A DNA stretch of 64,000 bases from Gnetum montanum (Eukaryota; Streptophyta; Gnetopsida; Gnetales; Gnetaceae). The stretch covers positions 2,769-66,768 of the forward strand of contig MNCI01030961.1 of assembly GCA_015680685.1 (NCBI GenBank), given 5' to 3'. Positions 12,431-24,760 of the stretch are shown here, in pieces. The number at the start of each line of letters is the position of its first letter. Position 1 is the first letter of the stretch. Under the pieces are notes generated by a model, which saw only the letters and a list, made by a program, of their open reading frames with translations, did not search any database and was not told the DNA's origin. Position numbers and translations under genes: made by a program.

Positions 12431-14040
12431 TGACTTTCCATCAATCTATGTGGCTACTCTCTTAGATATTGGTTGTTATGGCTCTGAGCAAGTTATCTTT
12501 ACAAATGACATTGACTTGGCTTCTAAAGAGGTAGTGTCTCCACTTCTTCAACGAGAAGACTAATGCTAGAAAATACTTCTCCACTTCAGTGTATTTGGTT
12601 TTGTGGGAAACTAATGCATGGCTAAGATAATATATTGGCCTTTATACTCCATCATCTCATTTTTGACAGAGTAGAGAGGCAATGTATGTGTCAGAGATGG
12701 CTAAGTAGATGTAAAAAGGTCTACCTTCTTATGGAGGATAGACCATTGGTAATTGTGTTAACTCTTGCTTTAGGTTTTCAAAGGTTTCTTGGCATTGAAC
12801 CATTCACTCATAGTAAACCCCTTTCTTAAGCAAGTGTTGCATGGGCTGTAATTTATCAATACGCCTAATGATAAACCTACAAATAAATTGTAATCTACAT
12901 TAAAATCCCTAAAGATCTTTAAGGTTGATGAGCATTGCTAATTTGGATATGGCCTTACCCTTATTAGGATCACTAATTATCCTTGCTTTAGACACTATAA
13001 AAGCAAGCATCTTTCCAATCTTAACACCAAAGAAAAATTTCTTAGGATTGAGCTTGAGCTCATATTTGAGGCACTATTTAAGCACAAGATCTATGTCATT
13101 TGCATGATCATTAGCCTCTTTGGACATAATGGCTATGTAATCTACATGATCATTAAGCAAACCTAGCATGTAATCATTGAAGATATAGGTCATGGCTCAT
13201 TGATAGGTTGCTGCTACATTTTAAAGGCCAAATGACATCATTGTATAGAAAACCGTACCCCAAGGGTTATGAAGGTCATGCTAAGTTGGTGTTCTAGTTT
13301 GATTATAATTTGATTCTATCCTAAGAACCCATTCATAAAGAATAATAAGGCATGCTTAGTTGCGGTATCGATGAGCTCATCAATACTAGGCAATGGGAAG
13401 TCATCCTTAATAGTTTCTTTATTTAGGTACTAGAAATGAATGCAACTATGGATACTCATATTTTTCTTAAGGACTACCACTATGTTGGAAACCCATTCTG
13501 TGTAGTTGATAGCCCTGATGAAACTAGCTTAGTAGAGTTTTGAGATCTCATCACAAGCTACCAAGGTTGAATTGGGTCTTATCTTATGTACTTTTTACTT
13601 AAATAGTCTAATGTTAGGGTCTAGTATGATGTGATGTTATACTAAGTGTGGGTCTAGGCCTAGCATATCTTTGTATGACCAAGAAAAGATATTAATGTTG
13701 CCTTGGAAGACCTTGAAAATGTCTTTAGCCTATTGAGGTTCTAGTAAGGAACTTAGTTTAAGGGGTTTCTCCTAACCATTATGTGTTGTGAAATGAAACT
13801 AAACCAAAGAGTCTTTAATTATCTCACCTGCCTCTAAGTCAAGGATTTTGGCTAGGTTTACAGGCCACTCTAAAGGTTTTTGTATTGAGGCTATCTAGTT
13901 GACAAGGCTCTCAAACTCAAGATCTAGGTAATTAGGGTCAATATATTATTCTACATCACCATGAGGTCCATTTAGGCTCAAAGGTAGATTGATTAGATCC
14001 TAGGTACTTATACGTTATTAAACAAAAGAATATTAAGTGA
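12430..14040 (-). pseudogene. Element B reverse transcriptase and first RNase H
   Basis: RT lies at about 12850-13750 and the first RNase H at about 12430-12850 on the minus strand. Readable marks are KYELKLNPKKFFFGVKIGKM near 13010-13080 and HLLKKG near 12830. The YVDD box reads HVDY near 13125-13136, so it is dead. Upstream to about 14040 is the RT N-terminal linker. Stops are frequent; no start codon can be assigned because pol would have been made as part of a polyprotein. It lines up without large gaps with element C (44900-46500) and, in part, element X. Confidence 0.8.
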
Positions 14041-14654
14041 CACCTTGGTAAAAAAAAATAAACAATGCTAAAAAGCTATAAAAATCATGCAAATACATGC
14101 TATTCTAATGCAAACAAGGTCATCCAATGCTATAAAGCAAGTAAAAAAAGTGTAATAAGGGAAAAATAAAGGTCAAACAAGGGGAAATACAAGAAATAAG
14201 GCTACAAATGGCCAATAAGGATCATGGTTTTTCTAGTGTTAGGCCTTGATAGGCCATGATGCTAGTTTAAGGCCATAGTAGGCAATGGTCACATGGTGCC
14301 AAACAGTGCCTAGGGAAGGCCAAACCCCACTATTTAATATCAATTAGAGGCTAAAAAAAGGAAAATAAAATAGATAAAGGAAGTATAAGGCTATGTAAGA
14401 GGCTACAAGAAGGTTATAATGGTTAACACTGCAATACAAGGCCAAAAACAAGTTGAAACATTAAGCAAAGCATGCTACATATGGTAAGACTTGGCTAATA
14501 TAGATCAAAAAAGGGGTTGAGTTTTGCTATTTTTAAGCCTTATCAGGCCATCATTTTTGGTTGTAGGCTATTAGATGGGTTTGGACATCAGTTAGGGTTG
14601 TTTCTTGGTTGATTTGGCCTAAAAAACAAGAGTTTTGAAGCTTCTAAGTTGAAC
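14040..14654. repeat. Simple and GGCC-type repeats between RT and the tandem array of B
   Basis: No gene seen. AAGGTCAAACAAGG-like words at 14085-14220 correspond to the longer tract in X. Then two to three GGCC-type units at 14235-14300 (CTAGTGTTAGGCCTTGATAGG, CTAGTTTAAGGCCATAGTAGG) and a further GCCTTATCAGGCCATC at about 14535-14550. Confidence 0.5.
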
Positions 14655-16240
14655 CCCCTTGCTTCTACCCTAAGCTTCCGCCTCTAGGGGGTAATGTCAA
14701 GGTGGAGGGTTTTAAGGGTATGATTTTTGATGAATTTTGACTAGTCTTAGGCATGCATGTGCATTCTCAAGTTTGCCAATGCTACTAGATTTCACCCAAG
14801 GTCAAAATTTCTTAATTTTAAGGTCATTTTATTGGTTTCTCATGTTACCCCCTTGTTTTCATGTTGAGGTCCACCTCCAAGGGGATCTGTTAGCATGGAG
14901 AGCCCCAAGGGGTTGATTTTTGATAAATTTTGACTAGTCTTGGGCATTCATGTGCATTCTTGGGGTTATCAGTACTACTAGACAACATCCAAGGTCAAAA
15001 TTTATTAATTTTGAGGTTATTAAATTGGTTTTCAAGGTTACCCCCTTATTTTCATATTAAAAACCTCATATAAGAGGGTGTGTCTATGTGGAGGACTAAA
15101 AGAGACTAAGTTTTAACAAATTTTGATTAGTTTTGGACATGCATGTGTATTTCGAGGGTTGTCAAAGCTATTGGACACTATCTAATATCAAAAGTTGTTA
15201 GTTTTCAAGAATTTAAGTTAATTTTTAGGGTTACTCCCTTGTTTCTAGAGTGAGGCCCCCCTCCAAGGGGTGTCTCAGCATGGAATACTCTAGGGGTTTT
15301 ATTTTTTATGAATTTTGATCATTCTTGGGTGCGCATGTGCATTCTTGGGGTTGCCAGTGTTGTTGAACATTACACAAGGATGACACCAGTCAATTTTAAT
15401 GATTTTTATTAATTTTTAAAGTTACCCCCTTACATTTCCATTGATCCCCCTTTTTTAGGGGGCTATGTTAGTGTGGAGGGTCCCAAGGGGCTAATTTTTG
15501 ATGGATTTTGACCATTCTTAGACATGCATGTGCATTCCTAAGGTTACTAGAGCTACTGGGAATCACCGAATATCCAAATTTGTCAGTTTTAAGGATTTTA
15601 AGTTAATGTTTAGGGTTACCCCTTGTTTCCATGCTGAGGCTCCCTTCCAAGGAGGTGTGTTAGTGTGGAAGACTTCAAGGGACTAATTTTTGATGAATTT
15701 TAACTAGCCTTGGGCATGCAAATGCATTCCCATTGTTGCTAGTACTGCTAGACATCACCCATGGATAAAATTTATTAATTTTGAGAATTTTATTAATTTT
15801 TTGGGTTACACCCTTATTTCCATGTGAAGCCCCACTTCCAAGGGGTATGTTAGTGTAGACGGATCCAACGAAATGAAAATTGATGAATTCTGACCAATCT
15901 TGGACATGCATGTACATTCTTGAGGTTGTCTATGTTGCTAGACATTATTCAAGGTCAAAATTTAATTATTTTGAGTTTAATTTATTATTTTATCATGTTA
16001 TATCCTTGTTTCCACACTGAGCCCCACTTCTAGGGGGGTGTGGTAGCATAAAGGACTTCAAGGAGCTAATTGTTAACAAATTTTGAATAGTTTTAGGTAT
16101 GCATGTGCATTCCCAGGGTTTCTAGAGCTATTGGGCATTACCCAAGATCAAAAGTTATCAGTTATAATGTTATTTGATGAGTTTTTAAATTTACCCCCTT
16201 GTTTTCATGTTTGACGCCTTGTAAGGGATTTGTTAGGGGG
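14655..16240. repeat. ~192-bp tandem array of element B
   Basis: The anchor TTACCCCCTTGTTT or a variant starts at about 14655, 14847, 15040, 15232, 15424, 15618, 15808, 16000 and 16192, so eight full units with a period of 190-194 bases. Each unit also has CCAAGGGG, TTTTTGATGAATTTTGAC, CATGCATGTGCATTC and CCAAGGTCAAAATT. Units differ by point changes and small indels, so this is an old array, not a recent slippage product. It has homologous but more diverged arrays in C and X at the same place in the element. Confidence 0.85.
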
Positions 16241-17487
16241 TAAGAATCAAGGGGATGAGAACTAAGGAGGTTGTCAACTACCGGAGGTCACAAAGGGGCA
16301 ATAGGGCTCTCAATGAAAGAATTATGATAAATAGAGGTTGGGAAAGAGGATTTCTATGTTATACCCCTTTAAAACCCCATGTTGACCCCACATTGGATTG
16401 CATGGAAAGGGGATTTACTAACACTCGGTATAATACAAGGTTTTAATTTGGCTTGTTTGAATGCAAGAGATAGGCTATTGGAGGTTGTACAGGAGTATAA
16501 AGATCAACCATGGTATCTAGGTGGTCAATTTATATAACTAGGTGATTGATTTATGGGTTTTTGTATCACTTTCCATCCATCCATGCTAGGGTCAAAGTGG
16601 TTAACACAAATGAGGCCTCCCCTAATGTGGAACCATCCAATTGAAAGGTTTTGACCACTTTTGATTAGGTTTTCCAAGGTTTAGCAAGTGGTGGGAGTGA
16701 TTGGATAGATCCTTGGTCATGTGGGCCCCTTCTAGGGATCAGATCTAGGTGTGATGGATAATGAGGCGTATAAATGAGTGTTACCCATCTTTTTCCCATT
16801 TGAACCCCCCTCAAAAGGGGTTAATCTAGGTGATACATCCAAGGTTACTATTTGTAGCAAAATTTGATTTCTTTCAAAGCATGGGGGTTGAATGGTGCAA
16901 GTTGAAACTACTAAAAATGGTAAGAGTTAGCTTCTTATGGATTTGAGGGATTGAAGGCATGCATCCATCTTGAGTATGGTACCCACAATGTGGATGCATA
17001 GGGGTTAAGGCCTGGTTATAGTTCTATGTATTAATGGAATCAATACCCCAACATTGACATAGTTACTAATCCAAAAGTAGCATGTGTGAGGTCATAAGGT
17101 AAGGCCCATGGTTTTACAAATTTAAAAAAAATAGAAAATTAGAAAGAAAAAAAAAAGTTAGTTTCTATTTTCCCCCTTTCACTTCCAACGTAGAGGATAC
17201 TTTGGCCTCTTAGACTTTATTGTATGTGGAGTTGGCATACATAAAACTAGCAAGTAGGGGTTTGGGGTGGAAATGTTGGGTTTTATGGATTTTTAATGCC
17301 AAAACGTGTATGAACTTATTACAAAACATCATTCTATCAATCAATGTAGTGGAGGAGTGCCTTAACATCCATTGTTGCTATAGATCTTGTCAACCTTCAG
17401 TGTGGAAGCTGTACATTCTTCTCTTTGGTTGCGTTGAGGCTCTGGTCCCTTCAGATTTGAAGTGCTCTCTTAACGTTGAGAACCAGC
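16241..17487. other. Upstream region of the B plus-strand gene
   Basis: Lies between the tandem array and the first exon of the plus-strand gene, so it is where that gene's promoter and 5' UTR should be. I see no convincing TATA box. An A-rich run is at 17120-17160. A 93-codon frame (17220-17501) and a 63-codon frame (16255-16446) are open here but have no counterpart in C or X and are probably chance. Confidence 0.4.
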
Positions 17488-19019
17488 ATGAAGAAAAATA
17501 GCAAGAATCCATACATCCAAGCATCAGATGAGGCTACCAAAAGTAGTTCCAACTTTCCTAAGATCATTTCCATCTAAGGGACCTCCTCATCAGTTCTAAG
17601 GTAGGCCATTCCTTGCCTATTTTTCATAGTGTTCTAGCCATTTTTGTTGTTTTTCTTAGTAGAAATAGCCCATTTTTTTCAGATCTAGTCAAAAGGAGCT
17701 GATAAATATAAATTCTAATGAAATAAAACATCATGTTGTGGCTACTTTCATGTGGATCTAGGGTTATTTTGTTGTTTTCACATTGGTAAAGAAGATTTTT
17801 GAAATTAGGCTTGCTTTTTCAAGTGCCTTTTTCAAAAGTCTCATGTTGAGGCCATTTTTCTTAGTTCTAGGGCTAAGGGCTACTTAAAATTAAATTTTAA
17901 TGGCATCCTATCCCCTTATTTTGGTTATTTTTTTGATGGGTTAAGGTTGGCTTGGCTACTTTGGCTATAATTTGTGGCTACATAATGTCAAATTTGTGTT
18001 TTTATATGCTTTTGGATTCAAAAAAGCAAGTTATGTTGAGTATTATCTATTCAAAAAATGGCTTATGTTCTAAAATATTTAATGTTTTGTGTTTTTAGTA
18101 TTTTTAATCTCTATGATGGCTATGTTATTGTTTAATTTGGAGTTATATTGATCAAGTTATGATTATTTTAGTTTGGTTGTGTAATTAGGGTTTTGTGCCA
18201 TTTTCTAGATTTTCATCAACATTAATGAATTCTTCTGAAAAAATGGATAGGTTTTAAATTTTAATCAAGTATTAGTACATGGGGCTTGATTCAAGATTTC
18301 AAATAGTGGTGAACTCACTCTATTTGGAGCTCGAATGAATTTTTAGTGAATTTTTTCCTATCCTTGCATGAAGGGGGGTTGATGTTGGTGGCTACAATTT
18401 TGCTATTTTTGGCTATGTTTTGTACAAGAATAGTTACATGTTTTTTGGTTGCAATGGTCATGAGTAGGAAGTTCATGATTTTAGGATCCCTTCCATGGTA
18501 GAATCACTACAATATAGGCTAATATGAATTTCTTATGAATTTTGTAATAAGGCTATGTTTAAATAACCAAATTTGGTTGTAGCACTTTATCTCTTTTGAG
18601 GATGGATGTGGTTGTCATAATTGGAATTATCAACCTCCATGCTCTTGGGGATTATCTTTTGTAAATTATGTTTTTTTATGTTTTTTTTTAAATAAAAAAT
18701 GTTTCACTATTTTTAGTAAGTTTTTTATTTATGTCTATTATGGACACTTTTTTTTATGTTTCGATGCTTTTCTTAAATTCATATTTTGAGCTAAGGCATA
18801 ATTTTAGTTGTGATATTTTGGTTATAATAACTTTGGCTATGATGTCCAAACTAGGAAAGGCTATAATGAGATATTTATTTTACGTTAATTTTCTTAAGAA
18901 ATTTGAATCAATTCCCTATAGCTTTTTATGAAAGCTAATTTCTAGGATGTGTTAAATTTGTTAAGAAATTGTAAGTATTGAAATGTTGTGTTAATTTTGT
19001 TGTTTGTTATAATTTCCCC

Positions 19020-19078
19020 CTATAGGGTCCTGCTCAAGCTAGTGCTCATTATAGGGTCCTGCTCAAGCTAGTGCTCAT
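19020..19078 (+). repeat. 29-bp direct duplication at the exon 2 stub
   Basis: TATAGGGTCCTGCTCAAGCT and the nine bases after it occur twice, head to tail, at 19021 and 19050. The unit includes the splice acceptor of exon 2, so the acceptor itself is doubled. Confidence 0.85.
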
Positions 19079-20810
19079 GTAGGTTTGCTTGAGATCTTCA
19101 TGGCATCCAACCCTATCATCCCTCTTGCAGAGATGCTAAACATCATCAACTCTTTTGATGAAAAAGCTAATGTGTTTGCTATCTCAGTATGACGCTTATT
19201 AATTGATCCTTCCATTAGTGCATCCACTTTTATATTGTTATGTTAAATGTTTTATGGTTACTTAGGATTTAAGTTTCTTATGGCTAAAACATAGTTGTAT
19301 TGACATCAAACACTTGTCTTTTGCTTACAGGTTCTTCCAATTTTGTAGATGTTGTCATACCCCTCACTAGATGTTTTGTTGAGAATCTCATGCTAAAGTT
19401 TCATGAGGTGGATCTAGCATAGGAATGGCTAAGGAAGAATGCATCTAAAGAAATTCAAGAAAACATTGCTCACATAGGTTTGTTTGAGATCTTCATGGCA
19501 TCCAACCCTATCATCCCTTTTTCAGAGATGCTAAAAATCATCAACTCTTTTGATGAAAAATCTAATGTGTTTGCCATCTCAGTATGATGCTTATCGATAG
19601 ATCTTTCCATTAGTGCATCTACTTTTATATTGTTATGTTAAATTTTTTATTGTTACTTAGGCTTTAATTTTCTTATGGCTAAAACATAGTTGTATTGACA
19701 TCAAACACTTGTATTTTGCTTATAGGCTCTTTCACTTTTGTAAATGTTATCATACCCCTCACTAGATGTTTTGTTGAGAATCTCATGCTAAAGTTTCATG
19801 AGGTGGATCTAGCATAGGAATGGCTAAGGAAGAATGCATCTAAAGAAATTCAAGAAAACATTGCTCATGTAGGTTTTCTTGAGATCTTCATGGCATCCAA
19901 CCCTATCATCCCTTTTGCAAAGATGCTAAACATCATCAACTCTTTTGATGAAAAAGCTAACGTGTTTGCCATCTCAGTATGATGCTTATCGATTTCTCTT
20001 TCCATTAGTGCATCTACTTTTATATTGTTATGTTAAATGTTTTATGGTTACTTATTCTTTAATTTTCTTATGGCTAAAACATAGTTTTATTGACATCAAA
20101 CACTTGTCTTTTGCTTACAGGTTCTTCCACCTTTGTAGATGTTATCATACCCCTCACTAGATGTTCTGTTGAGAATCTCATGCTAAAGTTTCATGAGGAG
20201 GATCTAGCATAGGAATGGCTAAGGGAGAATGCATCTAAAGAAATTCAAGAAAAAATTGCTCATGTAGGTTTGCTTGAGATATTCATGGCATCCAACCCTA
20301 TCATCCCTTTTGTAGAGATGCTAAACATCATCAACTCGTTTGATGAAAAAGCTAATGTGTTTTTCATCTCAGTATGATGCTTATCAATTGTTGTTTCCGT
20401 TAGTGCATCTACTTTTATATTGTTATGTTAAATGTTTTATGGTTACTTAGGCTTTAATTTTCTTATGGCTAAAACATAGTTGTATTGACATCAAACACTT
20501 GTCTTTTGCTTACAAGTTCTTCCACTTTTGTAGATGTTATCATACCCCTCACTAGATGTTCTGTTGAGAATCTCATGCTAAAGTTTCATGAGGTGGATCT
20601 AGCATAGGAATGGCTAAGGGAGAATGCATCTAAAGAAATTCAAGAAAACATTTCTCATGTAGGTTTTCTTGAGATCTTCATGGCATCCAACCCTATCATC
20701 CCTTTTGTAGAGATGCTAAACATCATCAACTCTTTTGATGAAAAAGATAATGTGTTTGCCATCTTAGTATGACGCTTATCAATTGCTCTTTCCATTAGTG
20801 CATCTACTTT
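19073..20810 (+). repeat. 395-bp tandem amplification of an exon-intron unit
   Basis: Unit starts (GCTCATGTAGGTTT) fall at 19073, 19468, 19863, 20258 and 20653: four full units of 395 bases and one partial. Each unit has the end of an intron (CTTTTGCTTACAG), coding sequence reading NLMLKFHEVDLA and EIQENI, then MASNPIIPF and MLNIINSFDE, and part of the preceding intron-like sequence (TATATTGTTATGTTAAATG). The last partial unit runs on into the unique part of exon 4 (CATGAATTATTTGGTG). Units are far more alike than the B and C copies of the gene, so the amplification is younger than the element family. Neither X nor C has it. Confidence 0.9.
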
Positions 20811-23103
20811 CCATGAATTATTTGGTGTTCCCACTAATAGGATGATAGTTTCCACCAAGCCAATGAAATAGGTAGAGCACCATGTAGAGGTTGAGAAATG
20901 GCTCGGTACTACCAAGAATGACTTTAGTCTTGTTTGCAATAGATTTACAAACCCTAATGCAAAAGAGTCTTATCCCTTCTTTTGATATAGGGTATTTTGT
21001 AAATTATTGTCACAAAAGAAGGTGAATGGCATTACATAGGGATGAAACTTCAAGAAATTGATGATAGAGGAGACTTTTTTGAACTAGGTTTCTTCCTTGG
21101 TTGTGAGCCTTAAAGAGGAAATCCTCAATATTCACATAGAATCTTCCACACTAGTCCACATGCACCATGCATTTTTTTGGCAGGTTATTTGAAGAGGCTT
21201 GTAAAATTTTTTGTGGTAAAGAGAGGTGGATCATGGGTGCACCAAGACCCATGAAAAATGCCCAGGCCTTGGATAAAGGATCTTTATCCAACCATGAGGA
21301 CCTATAATACACCAAAGGGTATCAGTGATTCACTATTGATGACCACTACAGATCTTGATGTTAATTGGTGTGAATCTCTTGATAACATGAGGGAGGTACC
21401 TCTTACATTTCTAGCAAACATCAAGAGGGTACAAGAATTATGTGCCAAAGTTTCCAAAGCAACCAAGGCTAATATGAAATGGCCCATAGAGGAAGCACTA
21501 CCAGCAATAGAGCCACCCTCTAAGAAAAAGATTGTCTTTAAAATTTCACACTTGGATCAAGAACTCATAGGTATACTTCTACTATATTTTCTTTTCCTTT
21601 TATGGTTATGTTTTGTTCCATGGCTATTCATGTTAATTTATCTAATGATTTATGGTTTTAGATCATTATTGAAACTTGGAAGCCCAAGTTGCTATTGCAA
21701 AAGAGTAACAAAGGTATGCAGAGGAGGCACACAGGCATGTTGAAGAGGAAGCACAAAGGTGTAGGGCTATGACAGAGGAAGAACAAAGGCATGCAGAGGA
21801 GGCACTCTTGTAATAAGATATGGATAATATTGATTCCTTGTTTAATGGTTCATTGACCAATGAGTTAATAATCAAAATCCCTAATGATGATGAAGGTGAT
21901 CATGAGAATGAAGTGGAGAGCACAGGTATGCTTATGCTCTACTTGTTATTGTCTATAGTTTGATGTTTAGTTTTATAGGTTTTACTAATATAATAATTGT
22001 TATGCTTATCATAGTTCTTAAGTTAGTATTAGAGGCCCCTATACCTAATTTTTAGATAAAACCTTAGGTAGAGGTCCTGGACAAGATAGAATTCATGAAT
22101 GTGATGGCAAGGGACATCATTGGCGAGTTGTAATAGGTTGCACCTGAAATTGGCAAGAAATATGTTTTTCTATGCCTTAGTAATTTTTTTATAAGATGTA
22201 TTTTACATTATGGATATATTGTATATTAATTTTAATATTATTATCTTTTTTTTAGTGCCATCAATTACATGGGATCTAGCCCAAGACATGGAATTCAGCT
22301 TCTTACCTAAACTTCCTTTTGACACCATACATGTTCTCTTGAAGCTTTATGAAATTGTCACTGATCTAGTGGTTTCATGTGATAAAGGTTCATGGAAGAT
22401 TCAAAGGTCTAACGAATCCCTATGGGAACAAGTCATGGCCTTGAAGAAGGAAAATAAAGATAAGCTAAGAGGATCCAGGATCTTGAGGAATGTAAGGCCT
22501 TTGTGAATGCCCAAGTATAAGGTCAATCAAGATGCCTATTTGAAATGGCTAAAGAAGGAAACTACTAAATGAAAAAAGAGAGAGATGTTTATTTAGGGCA
22601 TCTAGGTTGAGAGTACTTTCAACCTATTTGAAAGCACTCTGACAATGGTTGAGTATCCTACTCCAAAGATCATCATAGCTACAGATGAGGTTGCTATGGC
22701 TACAATATCATTGGAGCCACCATCATGGATGGGTGTGGATAGAAGCAAAATCCTCACAAGAATTAATTTAGAGGATATTGACTAGGCCAATATGATAGAA
22801 GATCATATTCTCCAATATTTGGAGACTAGCCTTCATCATCTTTCCCAAGAGCCAAATTCTTCATAGGTATGATGATCTTTATGTTTTGCATATTTTAAGC
22901 TTTAGTTTTTCTTTTTATTTTTATGTGTTTTGTTTTGCAAAGTTCATGTTACAATTTTGGTTATTATGATTACTAATTGGTTGTGTGTTTCTATCCTATA
23001 GGCATTTTATGATGTTGGTGGCCCCAATGGTGTAGGTGATGATGATGATGACACATCACCACAACCTCCCCCAAATGCCCCCTTGGCATCATCAAATGCA
23101 TGA

Positions 23104-24050
23104 TGCGATAGTATTTCTTATTTATTTTATTTTATGTTTGACATTGTATGAATTATGTTAGCCAATACTTGATTTCTAGACATTTCATTATTTATGATTA
23201 ATAGTTTTAACATTTATGTCACAAAATGTGGTCATGGATTTTTTATTTTATTTTAAGATGTTTTAAATTTTAATTTTTTGGTTTTGGTTTTGGTTATATG
23301 CACTATTGATTATTTTATCATTTTAAGGTTCTAAGGTTACAAGTGTTGAAAATATTTATGTGGAATATGACTACATTGGCTATGGTGAGAACTATAATAT
23401 TGTGCTAGGAAAGGATTACTTGCCAATTTTTTTTGTCAATAAAAGAAAAGGCATGATAGGTTGTACATTTATCATTAGTTTAAGGCCATGGTAGGCCTTG
23501 ATGCTAGCATAGATTCTTAGCAAACTGTAATGTCAGTTTAAAGTCTTAGTTAACTATAATGCTAGTTTAAAGTCTTAGTAGACTACAATGCTAGTTTAGA
23601 GTCTTAGCATATTGTAAAACTAGTTTAAAGTCCCAATGGACTATAATGCTAGTTTAAAGTCTTAGTAGACTATGATGCCAGTTGAAGGCCTTAATAGGAC
23701 ATAATGTTATTTTAATGCCTTAGCAGGCCATGGGTTTGCCAATTTTAGGCCATTAAGTATCTTTAGAGTTTTATATTTTTTAGTTAAATTTTTGGTTTTT
23801 CAAATTTCTATGCTTTTTTCCAACTTTATGATTTTTTTGGTAAGGGTTTTTGTTTTTGTAATGTACAAAAGTAACAAAAAACAAAAGTTGTAATACATAA
23901 GTAAAACACAAATGAAAGTATAAATCTAGGCTCCTTGCATGAAGAGTAAAATAAAATGCAAAAACAAGCATAAAAAATTAGCAAATAAAGGCTAAGCTAC
24001 ATGGATATTGGCTATATGAATATAGGAACATGGCATGAAAGGGTCAAGGA
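23104..24050. repeat. Spacer between plus-strand gene and protease in B, with GGCC-type array
   Basis: After the gene's stop there is T-rich sequence, perhaps 3' UTR, to about 23460. From about 23465 to 23750 there are eight to nine tandem units of 31-35 bases of the form CTAGTTTAAAGTCTTAGTAG followed by CTATAATG, the same family as the repeats beside pol. No gene is visible; the small minus frame at 23780-23971 lies in AT-rich DNA and is not supported. Confidence 0.65.
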
Positions 24051-24760
24051 ATACTTCACTTTTGTAGACTTTTTCCTAATTTTCAAAAGATTAGGAAATA
24101 AGGTCTACTTTGCACAAGTTTATATTCACCATTGCCTTCACTAATGATGTTAATCATTAGTTCATCCCATGATGCATCTTGCTTCCCATCATTATTATTA
24201 TTGGTTTTCTACTCTCTCTCAAGTTGTTGGATTTCATGATTAAGAGTTTCTTCTTGAAACTCCACTTCAGATCCTAGATCTATGTTAGCATTGTTAATAA
24301 CTAGGGGCACTGAATTATCACCATGAATGATGATCTCACCTCCCTCATAAGGAAGGTGAATCTCTTGGTGGATGGGAGAATACACCGCTTGCAACTAAGT
24401 AAACAATGGTCTTCCTAGGATAAGGTTAAACTTAGGAATATCCTCCACCACCAAGAAATTCACAGCTATAGGGAATTGCTCCCCTACCACAAAATCTAAG
24501 GAGATGGACCCCTTAACAATAACTCTCAATCTATTGAAATACTTGAGAGCAGTTATCAATGTTTATTATATTTTCTTTTTCAAGCCTAATCATTCAACAA
24601 AGGTGCATAGGATGACATTAGTAGCTACACCATCATCTACATGCATCCAATGCACCTTAAATTTACATACTTGTATGTTTATAAATAGAGAAGTCATAGT
24701 AATTTCACCATTATAGGAATTAACCTTAATTTCTTCTATCATGAAATATCAGGGATATCA
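24050..24760 (-). pseudogene. Element B aspartic protease remnant
   Basis: The minus strand reads MHVDDGVATNVI at about 24615-24665, the retropepsin active-site region in the variant form also seen in element D (VHVDDGAATNVI). Further on come NFLVVEDIPKFNLILGRPL and SPIHQEIHLPYEGGEIIIHG at about 24300-24480, the flap-to-C-terminal part with the ILGR motif. Downstream conserved residues GNGEYKLVQSR (about 24090-24120) are shared with C and mark the end of alignable sequence before the GGCC-type repeats. Few stops interrupt this part. It would have processed the gag-pol polyprotein. Confidence 0.8.

Larger units (their letters stand above)
17488..23103 (+). pseudogene. Multi-exon gene of unknown function inside element B, opposite strand
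   Basis: Family not recognised. By comparison with X and C the exons are about: 17488-17600 (ATG; ends AAG before GTAGGCC), a stub of exon 2 from 19026, exon 4 about 20516-21570, exon 5 21662-21925, exon 6 22015-22152, exon 7 22256-22866, exon 8 23002-23103 (ends TGA). Most of exons 2 and 3 is missing. Introns are T-rich with GT/AG ends (for example TTTTTTTAG before exon 7, CATAG before GTATG after it). Exon 5 encodes a coiled-coil-like stretch with repeated RHAEEA and RYAEEA; exon 8 ends in an acidic tail (GVGDDDDDTS). Stops interrupt exons 4, 5 and 7. The block runs against element transcription, between protease and RT. It could be a captured host gene or an element-specific extra ORF. Confidence 0.65.

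Noticed and set aside
17220-17501. 93-codon plus-strand frame just before exon 1 of the B gene
   Set aside because: No matching frame at the same place in C or X.
19073-20810. Possible CRISPR-like or satellite array
   Set aside because: Units of 395 bases with no unique spacers; they are copies of an exon-intron piece of the neighbouring gene.
20655-20939. 94-codon minus-strand frame
   Set aside because: Opposite strand of exon 4; similar minus frames in C (52407-52875) and X (33323-33806) come from the conserved exon on the plus strand.
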